Positions 20,778-28,914 of a stretch of 33,737 nt of DNA are shown in pieces (the first letter of the stretch is position 1; every line of letters starts with the position of its first letter). This DNA is from Streptosporangiaceae bacterium. Its GTDB lineage: Bacteria; Actinomycetota; Actinomycetes; Streptosporangiales; Streptosporangiaceae. Where the stretch lies: positions 1-33,737 of the forward strand of contig JAICWX010000064.1 of NCBI GenBank assembly GCA_025934635.1, given 5' to 3'. The notes under the pieces were generated by a model that was not told where the DNA came from, did not search any database, and saw nothing but the letters and a program-made list of their open reading frames with translations. The position numbers and the translations under genes are program-made.

Positions 20778-23308
20778 GCACGGAGCTGCGCGAGCGCCCA
20801 GTACGGGCGGGAGCCGGGAACGGGGGCGTTCCCGCCCGTCGCGCCGTCATCCGCTGGTCGTGGCGGATGTTCCGCCGCGAGTGGCGTCAGCAGCTGCTGG
20901 TCCTGGCGCTCATCGTGGTCGCGCTGGCCGCCACCGTTATCGGGGCGGCGGTGGCCACCGACACCCCGCCGCCGTCCGGCGCGGGCTTCGGCACCGCGCA
21001 GGACATGGTCACCCTCCCCGGCTCGGGCTCGCAGCTGGCGGGCCAGCTCGCCACGCTGCGGCAGCGCTTCGGCCGGGTCGATGTCATCGAGAACCAGACG
21101 ATCGCCATTCCCGGCTCGATCGGCACCTACGACCTGCGCGCGCAGGACCCGCACGGCCCGTTCGGGACGCCGATGCTCGCCCTGATCTCCGGGCGCTACC
21201 CGGCCGGTCCCGGCCAGGTGGCCGTGACCCCCGGCCTGGCCGCCACGCTGAACCTCAAGGTCGCCGGCCAGTGGACCCAGGGCGGGCGCACCCGCCTGGT
21301 CACCGGCATCGTGCGGAACCCGCAGAGCCTGCTGGACGAGTTCGCGCTGGTAACGCCGGGTCAGGTCACCGCGCCGACCACGGTCACCGCGCTGTTCACC
21401 GCGCCCCCGAGCACGAGTCCCAACTCGCTCGGCCCGCTCCGCCCGTACCTGCAGACCCGGCACGGCGCGGCGGCCAACAACCCGCTCAACCCCAAGACCA
21501 TCGTGCTCGCCCTGGCCACCGTCGGCATGCTGCTCATCGCCCTGGTCGCGGTGGGCGGCTTCACCGTGCTGGCCCAGCGGCGGCTGCGCTCACTCGGCAT
21601 GCTCGGCGCCCTGGGCGCCACCGACCGGAACATCCGCCTCGTGGTCCGGGCCAACGGCGTCCTGGTGGGCGTGGTCGGCGCGCTGGCCGGCACCATCCTC
21701 GGCCTGGCCGGCTGGCTGGCCTACCGGCCGCATCTGGAAGCCAGCGCCCACCACCTGATCGGCGTGTTCCAGCTGCCGTGGGTCGTGATCGGCCCGGCCA
21801 TCGCCATCGCGGTGGTGGCCACCTACTTCGCCGCCGCCCGCCCGGCCCGCGCGGTCACCAGGATCCCCGTCGTCGCCGCCCTGTCCGGGCGGCCCGCCCC
21901 GCCCAAGCAGGTGCACCGCTCGGCGCTGCCCGGCGTGATCCTGTTCGCCGCCGCCGCCGTCCTGCTGTCGTTTTCCGGCAAGAGCAACGGCAACGGCGGC
22001 GGCGCGCCCGAGCTCATCGGCGGGATCGTCCTGCTGGTCATCGCGATCATCTTGCTGGCGCCGTTCTGCCTGGTGGTCCTGGCCAGCGGTGGGCGCCGGG
22101 CCCCGATCGCGGCCCGCCTGGCCCTGCGTGACCTGGCCCGCTACCGGGCCCGCTCGGGTTCGGCCCTGTCCGCCATCAGCCTCGGCGTCTTCATCGCCAG
22201 CCTGGTCTGCGTGCTGACCGCGCAGCGGTACGGCAACGTCCTGGACTACGCAGGCCCGAACGTCGCCCCGAACCAGGTCATCGTGTATCAGGCCGGCTCC
22301 GGCCGCGGCGAGGGCCCCGGCCGCCACGACGGCACGCCCGCCGCCACCATCTCGATCCAGGCCCAGGCAGCCGTCGCCCGTAACATCGCCCGGGCGCTCG
22401 GCGCCGGCGACGCCGACGTCATCGGGCTCGACTCCGCCGGCGCCTCCCTGCAGCACGCCGCGGCCGGGCGCTCCTGGTCCGGGCCGGTCTACGTGGCCAC
22501 GCCCCAGCTCCTAGCCGCCTTCGGGATCAAGGCGTCCCAGGTCAACCCGGACGCCGACGTCCTGACCATGCGGCCCGGCCTGTCCGGCCTGTCCGAGATG
22601 CAGCTCATCTACGGCGGCAACGACCGGGGCGGCGGCCACGGCCCGCAGGACGTCGGGCCGGACAGCTTCCCCTGCCCGAAAGGCAGCTGCCTGGCCAACC
22701 CGGTGATCCAGCAGGTCGGCGCGCTTCCATCCGGCACCTCGGCGCCCAACACCGTGATCACCGAGCACGCCATCCACACGCTCGGCCTGCCGGTCAACGC
22801 CGCCGGCTGGCTCATCCAGGCGCCGCATAACCCGACCGCCGCGCAGATCACCGACGCCAGGCTCACCGCGGCCGCGGCGGGCATGACCATCGAGACCAAG
22901 TCGAGCACGCCCTCCTCAGCCGAGATCCTCGACTACGCCACCGTCTTCGGGATCGTCCTGGCCCTCGGCATCCTGGCCATGACGATCGGCCTCATCCGCA
23001 GCGAGACCGCCCGGGACCTGCGGACCCTGACCGCCACCGGGGCGAGCAGCATGACCCGCCGGGAACTGACGGCCGCGACCGCCTTCGCGCTGGCCCTGGG
23101 CGGGGCGGTGCTCGGCACGCTGGCGGCCTATGTCGCCGCCATCGGCTATTCCTGGGCCAACCCGCTCGACGGCCTTTCCGGGCTGTCCAGCGTGCCGGCC
23201 GCGAACCTGCTGATTATCCTGATCGGCATGCCGACCGTCGCGGCGGTCGTCGGGTGGCTGATGGCCGGCCGGGAGCCGCCGGTCATTTCCCGGCAGCCGC
23301 TGGAGTAG
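20774..23308 (+). CDS. FtsX-type ABC transporter permease
   Basis: The protein has 844 residues and two FtsX domains. A first membrane helix follows the basic N-terminus (LLVLALIVVALAATVIGAAV near residue 36-55). A large exported domain with MacB-like features comes next, then helices near 240-330 with the VLAQRRLRSLGMLGALGATDRN loop. Further helices lie near 390-450. A second exported domain and a final helix group near 720-830 contain SETARDLRTLTATGASSMTRRE, the cytoplasmic coupling stretch (read as SETARDLRTLTATG and ASSMTRRE). This is the usual layout of large actinobacterial FtsX exporters for antibiotics, peptides or lipids. Its substrate is unknown. The ATG overlaps the ATPase stop, and the 3' end overlaps the convergent mreB-like gene by 26 bases. 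Confidence 0.92.
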   Translation: MSTELRERPVRAGAGNGGVPARRAVIRWSWRMFRREWRQQLLVLALIVVALAATVIGAAVATDTPPPSGAGFGTAQDMVTLPGSGSQLAGQLATLRQRFGRVDVIENQTIAIPGSIGTYDLRAQDPHGPFGTPMLALISGRYPAGPGQVAVTPGLAATLNLKVAGQWTQGGRTRLVTGIVRNPQSLLDEFALVTPGQVTAPTTVTALFTAPPSTSPNSLGPLRPYLQTRHGAAANNPLNPKTIVLALATVGMLLIALVAVGGFTVLAQRRLRSLGMLGALGATDRNIRLVVRANGVLVGVVGALAGTILGLAGWLAYRPHLEASAHHLIGVFQLPWVVIGPAIAIAVVATYFAAARPARAVTRIPVVAALSGRPAPPKQVHRSALPGVILFAAAAVLLSFSGKSNGNGGGAPELIGGIVLLVIAIILLAPFCLVVLASGGRRAPIAARLALRDLARYRARSGSALSAISLGVFIASLVCVLTAQRYGNVLDYAGPNVAPNQVIVYQAGSGRGEGPGRHDGTPAATISIQAQAAVARNIARALGAGDADVIGLDSAGASLQHAAAGRSWSGPVYVATPQLLAAFGIKASQVNPDADVLTMRPGLSGLSEMQLIYGGNDRGGGHGPQDVGPDSFPCPKGSCLANPVIQQVGALPSGTSAPNTVITEHAIHTLGLPVNAAGWLIQAPHNPTAAQITDARLTAAAAGMTIETKSSTPSSAEILDYATVFGIVLALGILAMTIGLIRSETARDLRTLTATGASSMTRRELTAATAFALALGGAVLGTLAAYVAAIGYSWANPLDGLSGLSSVPAANLLIILIGMPTVAAVVGWLMAGREPPVISRQPLE

Positions 23309-24326
23309 GCCGGCCTAACGAACGCAATCCGGGGACGCCAGGCTGATGCTTGGCGTCCTTGCGTTCCAGGATCTCCGCCGCGCCGCGGAGCACGCACCGC
23401 AGCGGGTCCTCGACCACGACCGTCCCGATGCCCGCCGCGGTCTCGATCCGGCCGGCCAGGCCGGGCAGCAGCGCGCCGCCGCCGGAGAGCCGGACCTTGC
23501 CGCGGACCACGTCCTCGGCCAGCCCGGCCGGGATCTCCGAGAGCATCTCGTGCACCGTGCCCGCGATGGCCGCCACGATCGGCTCGAGCGCCGACGCCAC
23601 CAGCCCGCCCGGCACGAACTCCGAACGCGGTGTCCGCTGCGCCACGTCCAGCCCGACCGCCTCGGCGTAGCCCTCGGCCCCGCCGGTGACGCCCAGCGTC
23701 ATCTTCAGGTTCCGGGCCGCCCGCTGGCTGATGATCAGCCCGAGCTCGGTCCTGACCGCCTGCACGACCGCGTCGTCCATGGCGTTGCCGGCCTTGCGCA
23801 GCGACTGGGACCTGACCACCCGCCAGCCGGCTACCGCCGCCACCTCGGTGGTACCGCCGCCGATGTCGACCACGAAGCCGCCCGCGCCGCCGCTGAGGTC
23901 GAACCCGGCCCCGGCCGCCGCGGCCACCGGCTCGTCGATCAGCCGCACGTTGTACCGGGGGCGCCGGACGCCGAGCGCGGCGATGATCGACCGGCGCTCG
24001 ACCGGGGTGGCCCCGCTCGGCACGCAGACCAGCGCGTCCCGGCGCACAAGTGCGAACCGGCGGGTCCGGCGCAGGAAGGCGTGCAGCATCGCGGCGGTCG
24101 CGTCCAGGTCCGCGATGACCCCGTCCCGCAGCGGGTGGATCACCTGGATGTCCTGCGGTTCCTTGTCGGCCAGGGCGTCCGCCTCGGCGCCGACCGCGGC
24201 CACCTTGCCCACCGCCGTGTCGATGGCGATCGCGGTCGGCTCCTCGAGCACGATGCCGCGGCCCGCGACCCAGACCAGGGTGTTGACCGTGCCGAGATCG
24301 ATCGCCACGCTACCCCGGAAGCGCAT
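23283..24326 (-). CDS. MreB/Mbl family actin-like protein
   Basis: The 347-residue protein has the actin-fold ATP-site motifs. Phosphate 1 is AIDLGTVNTLVWV near residue 8, phosphate 2 is VDIGGGTTEVAAV near 152 and the adenosine motif is LSGGGALLPGL near 280. HPLRDGVIADLD and CVPSGATPVERRSI are MreB-family segments. MreB forms filaments that guide wall synthesis in rods, and in sporulating actinomycetes it acts in spore-wall assembly. Here it stands alone without mreC, mreD, rodA or pbp2, so it may be a second, specialised copy. The start has GGAGGGG eight bases upstream. Its stop lies inside the end of the convergent permease gene. Confidence 0.92.
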   Translation of the reverse strand: MRFRGSVAIDLGTVNTLVWVAGRGIVLEEPTAIAIDTAVGKVAAVGAEADALADKEPQDIQVIHPLRDGVIADLDATAAMLHAFLRRTRRFALVRRDALVCVPSGATPVERRSIIAALGVRRPRYNVRLIDEPVAAAAGAGFDLSGGAGGFVVDIGGGTTEVAAVAGWRVVRSQSLRKAGNAMDDAVVQAVRTELGLIISQRAARNLKMTLGVTGGAEGYAEAVGLDVAQRTPRSEFVPGGLVASALEPIVAAIAGTVHEMLSEIPAGLAEDVVRGKVRLSGGGALLPGLAGRIETAAGIGTVVVEDPLRCVLRGAAEILERKDAKHQPGVPGLRSLGRPTPAAAGK

Positions 24327-24487
24327 GCTGCTCCCCTCCGTCCAACATGACGCCCCTCACGTGACGTGCGCTAAGCGTACAGCCGGTATTCTGCGCGAGC
24401 GAGCAGCTGGATCCTGACGTCGGATGATGCTGATTTGATCCGATTATGGGTGTTATGTTCATCGGGGCCGGGGAGGGATACGTTTTC

Positions 24488-25900
24488 ATGCGGATTTCCA
24501 GGCTGCTGGCGGTAACGGCCGGGATCGCCGCCGTAGCCGCTGCCGCGGCCGGGTCGGGGGTCGGACATTCAGGAGCTCAGTACGCAGGGGCCGGGATAGC
24601 TGACGTCGCCGTCCAGCCCGGCGTGCAGCACGTCGGGCGCGTGCAGCAGAGCCCGCCGACTACTGCGTCCTGCCAAGCAGACTACAAGGTCGCGTGCTAC
24701 CAACCGGGGCAAATCCAGCAGGCTTATGGCCTGCCCGCGCTCTACGCCCGCGGGGTGACGGGCCGGGGCACCACGATCGTCATCGTCGACTCGTTCGGCT
24801 CACCGACAATCAAGAGCGACCTGAGCACGTTCGACAAGGCCTTCGGCCTGCCCGCGCCGCCGTCGTTCACGATCATCTCACCGGCCGGCCGGGTGCCCGC
24901 CTACAACCCGAACAACACCGACATGGTCGGCTGGGCGGGCGAGACGACCCTGGACGTGGAGTACGCGCACACCGTCGCGCCGGGGGCGAACCTGCTGCTG
25001 GTCCGGACCCCGGTACCGGAGACCGAGGGCGTGCACGGGTTCCCGCAGATCGTCGCGGCCGAGAAGTACGTGATCACGCACCACCTCGGCGACGTGATCA
25101 GCCAGAGCTTCAGCGCCACCGAGCGCACCTTCCCCAGCCGCGCCGCCGTCCAGGCGCTGCGCGGCACCTACCAGCTGGCCGCCAAGGACCGGGTCACGGT
25201 GCTGGCCGCGTCGGGCGACTCCGGCGCCGCCGACGTCAAGCTCGACGCGAGCACCTACTACCTGTCCCCGCAGACCTCGTGGCCGGACAGCGACCCGCTG
25301 GTGACCGGGGTCGGCGGTACCCAGCTGCACCTTTCTAATGGGCAGAGTGGTGCCGCGGCAACGGTGTGGAACGACACCTATGACCCGGCCGCCGCGTCCT
25401 TCGCCGGCGGCGGCCCGGGCCCGAGCCCGCTGGCGGGCGGCGGCGGCCGGTCGGTCCTGTTCGGGCGCCCGGCGTTCCAGGACGGGGTGCGGAACGTCGT
25501 GGGCCGGCACCGCGGCGTGCCCGACATCTCGATGAGCGCGGCCTGCAACGGGGCGGTAGTCACCTACGCCTCGTTCGGCGGCGCGCCGGCCGGCTGGGCG
25601 CCGTCCTGCGGCACCAGCGAGGCCACCCCGCTGTTCGCCGGCATCATCGCGCTGGCCGGCCAGGTGGCCGGGCACCGCCTGGGGCTGGTCAACCCGGCCC
25701 TGTACCGGCTGGCGGCGGCACACGCGCCCGGCATCGTGGACGTCACCAAGGGCAATACCACGGTGTCGTTCCGCCAGGGCGGACGGCTGCCCAGGGTCGG
25801 CGGCTTCGCCGCCCGGCGCGGCTACGACCTGGCCTCCGGCGTCGGCACGGTGAACGCGGCGCTGTTCGTCCCCGAGCTTGCCGCGGCGGCCAGGCACTAG
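24488..25900 (+). CDS. S53 family serine-carboxyl peptidase (sedolisin), without pro-domain
   Basis: The 470-residue protein starts with a Sec signal peptide (MRISRLLAVTAGIAAVAAAA then AGSGVGHSG). The catalytic residues of sedolisins are present: Glu152 and Asp156 in WAGETTLDVEYAH, the oxyanion Asp244 in ASGDSGAAD and Ser377 in CGTSEATPLF. Sedolisins are acid-active secreted endopeptidases that normally carry a propeptide of about 150-200 residues, but here only about 60 residues lie between signal and catalytic domain. The C-terminal half has the Asp/Gly-rich region that usually binds calcium. The ATG at 24488 has GGAGGG 10 bases upstream and begins the signal peptide directly; the ATG at 24446 would add 14 residues in front. 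It is monocistronic. Confidence 0.88.
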   Translation: MRISRLLAVTAGIAAVAAAAAGSGVGHSGAQYAGAGIADVAVQPGVQHVGRVQQSPPTTASCQADYKVACYQPGQIQQAYGLPALYARGVTGRGTTIVIVDSFGSPTIKSDLSTFDKAFGLPAPPSFTIISPAGRVPAYNPNNTDMVGWAGETTLDVEYAHTVAPGANLLLVRTPVPETEGVHGFPQIVAAEKYVITHHLGDVISQSFSATERTFPSRAAVQALRGTYQLAAKDRVTVLAASGDSGAADVKLDASTYYLSPQTSWPDSDPLVTGVGGTQLHLSNGQSGAAATVWNDTYDPAAASFAGGGPGPSPLAGGGGRSVLFGRPAFQDGVRNVVGRHRGVPDISMSAACNGAVVTYASFGGAPAGWAPSCGTSEATPLFAGIIALAGQVAGHRLGLVNPALYRLAAAHAPGIVDVTKGNTTVSFRQGGRLPRVGGFAARRGYDLASGVGTVNAALFVPELAAAARH

Positions 25901-26228
25901 AAAACCTTTGATACCTAACGAGCTTTCGTGCGACGCCTGATAACGGTGTTACCGCCTGATGTCCTGGCGTCTCCCGGCTGCGTGCGTGACCCGGCGGAAT
26001 CCGATCTACCTGCTGAGACTCGCCCGCGGAAGCCGCTTTCCTGATTCAGCCCGAAGCGTCGCTGCCGGGCGCCTGGCGCGAGATACATTGGCTGCGGGTG
26101 CAGCGCAACTTACGCCGCAAAATTCGTGCTTACGCCCACTGTGACCTCGTCTTTCCCGGTGAAACCAGCTGTCACAGCAGCGCCTGCTTAATCCCCGGTG
26201 AGGTGACGCGCAAGGAGGAGAGGAACCG
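25901..26228. other. Intergenic region with an 8-base direct repeat and hairpin
   Basis: No convincing gene is seen in these 328 bases. Two copies of CGCCTGAT (25934-25941 and 25953-25960) flank a short inverted repeat (CGGT-GTT-ACCG at 25945-25955), which could be a regulator site. Near its end, GGAGGAGAGGAA precedes the hemerythrin start. A 61-codon ORF at 25959-26144 has no ribosome site or recognisable protein features. Confidence 0.5.
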
Positions 26229-26714
26229 ATGGAGGACGTGTTCGATGTCCTGGCCGAGGACCACGAGGAGATAAGACAAGTACTGGCCGAGCTCGAGAAG
26301 GGTCCGACCGCAGCCACCGGCGCCACCGAGGACCGGCTGATGCTGCGCCAGATCATGACCGAAGAGCTCATCATCGAGCAATCCAAGCACGAGGAGATCG
26401 AGCTCACCTGCCTGTGGCCGGCCGTGCGCGAGCACGTCCCGGGCGGGCAGCGGCTCGCCGACCGCGCCATCTGCGCCGAGCTCGAGATCGTGACCCTGCT
26501 GGCCGAGCTCGATAAGCTCGACGTCACCGAGGCGTCCTTCGAGCAGGTGCTCAGCCGGTTCACCGAGGCGTGCCGCGAGCATTTCGACTTCGAGGAACAG
26601 CAGCTCTGGCCACGGCTGCGCGCGGCCCTGCCCGCCCGGTCGGCCGCCGACCTGGGCCGCAAGGTCCTGCTGGCCCGGCTGGCGGTGCCCGGGAATGCCC
26701 TGCGGATAGCGTGA
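26229..26714 (+). CDS. Hemerythrin HHE-domain protein
   Basis: The 161-residue protein is a four-helix hemerythrin-like domain. The di-iron ligand pattern is visible: EDHEEIRQVL near residue 10, SKHEEIELTCLWP near 53 with His and Glu, a further pair of helices and EHFDFEEQQLWPRL near 118. Family members bind O2, NO or iron, or sense redox state, and many actinobacterial ones are induced in stress or stationary phase. The start has a very strong ribosome site, AAGGAGGAGAGG, just before the ATG. It stands alone. A C-terminal extension (about residues 130-161) is not part of the domain. Confidence 0.9.
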   Translation: MEDVFDVLAEDHEEIRQVLAELEKGPTAATGATEDRLMLRQIMTEELIIEQSKHEEIELTCLWPAVREHVPGGQRLADRAICAELEIVTLLAELDKLDVTEASFEQVLSRFTEACREHFDFEEQQLWPRLRAALPARSAADLGRKVLLARLAVPGNALRIA

Positions 26715-26836
26715 ATCTGCAGGACGCCTTCAGCTAATTATCAGGTTCATGGTGCTCACTGGAAACAGGCAGGGCCGTGCCGGGCCCCGCCCCCACCCGT
26801 GTGCACCTGGACGCCCACAGCGGAGGCGTGATTCAC

Positions 26837-28192
26837 ATGCAGGATTACAGCGGCTACGGCTATGGCGCGGACTACGGCTCGACCGCGCCGTTGCCCCCGA
26901 TGCCGCCCCAGCCGCCCCGGCGCCGCGTCGGGCTGCTGAGCTACGTGGCCGTCGCCCTGGTGGCGGGCGCCCTCGGCGCGGGCACGGTAGTAGCCCTGTA
27001 CCATCCGGCGGCGAGTTCGGTCGCCGTGCAGCCAAGCGCCACCAACCCGCCGGTGGCGCTGCCCAGCACCGCGGTGCCCACCCCGAGCAGCGCCGGCTCC
27101 GGCGCGGCGACCGGTAGCCTGGCCAAGGTCGGCCAGGGCATCATGATCATCAACACCACGCTGCAGTACAGCAGCGAGCGGGCGGCCGGCACCGGCATGG
27201 TGATCAACGCCGGCGAAGGCCTGGTGCTGACGAACAACCACGTGATCGAGAACGCCACCAAGATCACCGCGACGGCGGCCAGCGGGAAGACCTTCAAGGC
27301 GACCGTGGTCGGCTACGACGTGACCGGCGACATCGCGCTGATCCGGCTGCAGGATTTCTCCGGCCTGAACGCGGTCCCGCTCGGCGACTCCAGCAAGGTC
27401 AAGGCCGGCGACTCGGTCACGGCCCTGGGCAACGCCGAGGGACGGAACCAGATCGTCACCGCGGCCGGCAAGATCACCGCCATCAACCGGACCATCATGG
27501 CCAGCGACCAGGGCGGCGCGGTGACCACGGAGACCCTGCACGGGATGCTCGCGACCGACGCGGCCATCGTCTCCGGTGACTCCGGCGGCCCGCTGGTCAA
27601 CGCGTCCGGCCAGGTCATCGGCATGGACACGGCCGGCAACAACGTGCGCTTCCCCGATCAGCAGGAGGCGAGCGGGTTCGCCATCCCGATCAACACCGCC
27701 CTGTCGGTCGCCCGGGAGATCGCCGCGGGCCACGCCAGCTCCACGATCACGATCGGCTATCCGCCGTTCATCGGGATCTACGTCGGCGCGGGCACCAGCA
27801 GCGACCCCCAGCAGCAGGCCGAGGACCAGCAGCAGAACAACGGCTTCGGCGGGTTCGGCGGCGGCGGCTTCGGCGGCGGCGGCTCCGGCAACGGCGGCAG
27901 CCCGAGCTGCTACACCGACAACTCCAACCTGCCCACCCCGACCTCGATCGCCCAGGTGAACTCGGGCACCCTGGTCGTCGGCACGATCTGCGGCAGCCCG
28001 GCCGCGGCCGCGGGACTGACCGCCGGATCGGTCATCACCAGCGTGAACGGCACCACGATCGGCGCGCCGCAGACCGTGCACAACGCCCTGGCCAAGTCCC
28101 ACCCCGGCGACTCGGTGTCCCTCACCTGGGTCACCCCGTCCGGCCAGCACAAGACCGCGAGCATGACCCTCACCCAGGGCCCGCCCCTGTAG
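26837..28192 (+). CDS. HtrA/DegP-like membrane-anchored serine protease with PDZ domain
   Basis: The protein has 451 residues. A Tyr/Gly/Pro-rich cytoplasmic start is followed by one membrane helix (LLSYVAVALVAGALGAGTVV, about residues 35-54). A trypsin-like domain then carries the triad His135 (TNNHVIE), Asp165 (TGDIALI) and Ser249 (GDSGGPL). A Gln/Gly-rich linker (QQQAEDQQQNNGFGG) precedes a C-terminal PDZ domain near residues 360-450 (SPAAAAGLTAGSVITSVNG). HtrA enzymes degrade or refold damaged exported proteins. The active site faces outside. GGAGG lies 10 bases before the ATG. Two inverted repeats after its stop look like a terminator. Confidence 0.95.
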   Translation: MQDYSGYGYGADYGSTAPLPPMPPQPPRRRVGLLSYVAVALVAGALGAGTVVALYHPAASSVAVQPSATNPPVALPSTAVPTPSSAGSGAATGSLAKVGQGIMIINTTLQYSSERAAGTGMVINAGEGLVLTNNHVIENATKITATAASGKTFKATVVGYDVTGDIALIRLQDFSGLNAVPLGDSSKVKAGDSVTALGNAEGRNQIVTAAGKITAINRTIMASDQGGAVTTETLHGMLATDAAIVSGDSGGPLVNASGQVIGMDTAGNNVRFPDQQEASGFAIPINTALSVAREIAAGHASSTITIGYPPFIGIYVGAGTSSDPQQQAEDQQQNNGFGGFGGGGFGGGGSGNGGSPSCYTDNSNLPTPTSIAQVNSGTLVVGTICGSPAAAAGLTAGSVITSVNGTTIGAPQTVHNALAKSHPGDSVSLTWVTPSGQHKTASMTLTQGPPL

Positions 28193-28206
28193 GGCACCCG
28201 GCCAGG

Positions 28207-28269
28207 CTTCCCCGCCCCGGGGGAAGACGGCGCCTGAGGTGGCCCCCGCTTTGCCGCCCCAGGCGCCGT
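28207..28269 (+). terminator. Likely transcription terminator of the HtrA-like gene
   Basis: Two stems follow the stop codon. CTTCCCC (28207-28213) pairs with GGGGAAG (28220-28226) around a 6-base loop, and ACGGCGCCTG (28227-28236) pairs with CAGGCGCCGT (28260-28269). There is no clear T run, as is common for actinomycete terminators. Confidence 0.6.
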
Positions 28270-28356
28270 TTGGTGTCCGGCCGCTGCCCGACCTTCTAAC
28301 CTCAGGTACCGCATTCGCACCACAAGACCCACCCACCACCGTCCCGGCTCCCCAGC

Positions 28357-28416
28357 AACGACATCGATGCTCCATCAATGTCGCGGGAGCAGCATCGATG
28401 CTCCATCGATGTCGTT
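28357..28416. repeat. Direct and inverted repeat block around CATCGATG
   Basis: A 22-base unit beginning with CATCGATGCTCCATC occurs twice (28362-28383 and 28393-28414), 31 bases apart with one mismatch. The outer ends form a perfect 13-base inverted repeat, AACGACATCGATG (28357-28369) and CATCGATGTCGTT (28404-28416). The second unit's left end is the palindrome AGCATCGATGCT (28391-28402). It precedes the VOC gene. Confidence 0.85.
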
Positions 28417-28439
28417 ATTCGCGCAGTCGTTATTCGCGC
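28411..28439. repeat. 15-base tandem repeat
   Basis: GTCGTTATTCGCGC occurs at 28411-28424 and again at 28426-28439, one base apart. It partly overlaps the preceding block and sits about 70 bases before the VOC start, a suitable place for regulation. Confidence 0.85.
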
Positions 28440-28494
28440 CGTCGCCGCCGCCGTCGCGGCCGAGGGCAGCCGACCGCCCCCGGTTCCCGGGGCG

Positions 28495-28500
28495 TAGGTT
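28495..28500 (+). promoter_or_regulatory. -10 element (TAGGTT) for a VOC gene
   Basis: TAGGTT ends six bases before the GTG at 28507, consistent with a leaderless transcript. The AG-rich spacer (GAGGCC) touches the start codon and is too close to act as a normal ribosome site. Confidence 0.5.
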
Positions 28501-28506
28501 GAGGCC

Positions 28507-28914
28507 GTGGCTACTGTGAGCGTTCGATACATCGTGAATGACGTGGATGAGGCCATCGGGTTCTACTGCCAGAACCTCGGCTTCACCGAGGTGATGCACC
28601 CCGCCCCTACCTTCGCCATGCTGGCCCGGGGTGACCTGCGCCTGGTGCTCAGCGCGGCGGGCGGCGGCCCGGGCGGCGGCCAGGCCATGCCGGACGGGCG
28701 GGTACCCGAGCCGGGGGGCTGGAACCGGTTCTCGATCGAGGTCCCCGACCTCGCGGCCACGGTCGAGGAGCTGCGCCAGGGCGGCGCCCGGTTCCGCAAC
28801 GAGATCGTCACCGGGGTGGGCGGCAAGCAGATCCTGCTCGAGGATCCGTCGGGCAACCCGGTGGAGCTCTTCGAGCCGATCGTCCCCGAGGCGAGGCTGT
28901 CCCCGTCCGCGTGA
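28507..28914 (+). CDS. VOC superfamily protein
   Basis: The 135-residue protein shows the paired beta-alpha-beta-beta-beta modules of the VOC fold. It begins with VRYIVNDVDEAIGFYCQNLGF, read as VRYIVNDVDEA and IGFYCQNLGFTEV, has NRFSIEVPDLAATVEELRQGG in the second module and ends with LLEDPSGNPVELFEP, where the Glu is the usual last metal ligand. The usual first His is replaced by Arg in VRYI, so it may be a metal-free binding or resistance-type member. Its stop overlaps the GTG of the GNAT-like gene, so the two are translated together. Confidence 0.88.
   Translation: MATVSVRYIVNDVDEAIGFYCQNLGFTEVMHPAPTFAMLARGDLRLVLSAAGGGPGGGQAMPDGRVPEPGGWNRFSIEVPDLAATVEELRQGGARFRNEIVTGVGGKQILLEDPSGNPVELFEPIVPEARLSPSA

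Larger units (their letters stand above)
28193..28506. other. Gene-free stretch between the HtrA-like gene and the VOC gene
   Basis: These 314 bases hold the terminator-like stems and the two repeat blocks listed separately, plus a GCC-rich run before the VOC promoter. No ORF with a ribosome site or recognisable protein was found. Confidence 0.7.

Noticed and set aside
25959..26144. A 61-codon ORF between the sedolisin and hemerythrin genes
   Set aside because: There is no ribosome site, no TAnnnT box at the right distance and no recognisable feature in the translation.
26756..28378. A 540-codon minus-strand open frame across the HtrA-like gene
   Set aside because: It is antisense to a protease with a complete catalytic triad, and the translation shows no recognisable domain.
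28357..28439. CRISPR-like array before the VOC gene
   Set aside because: There are only two copies of each unit, with a 31-base period that leaves about 9 bases between 22-base units, and no cas genes are present.
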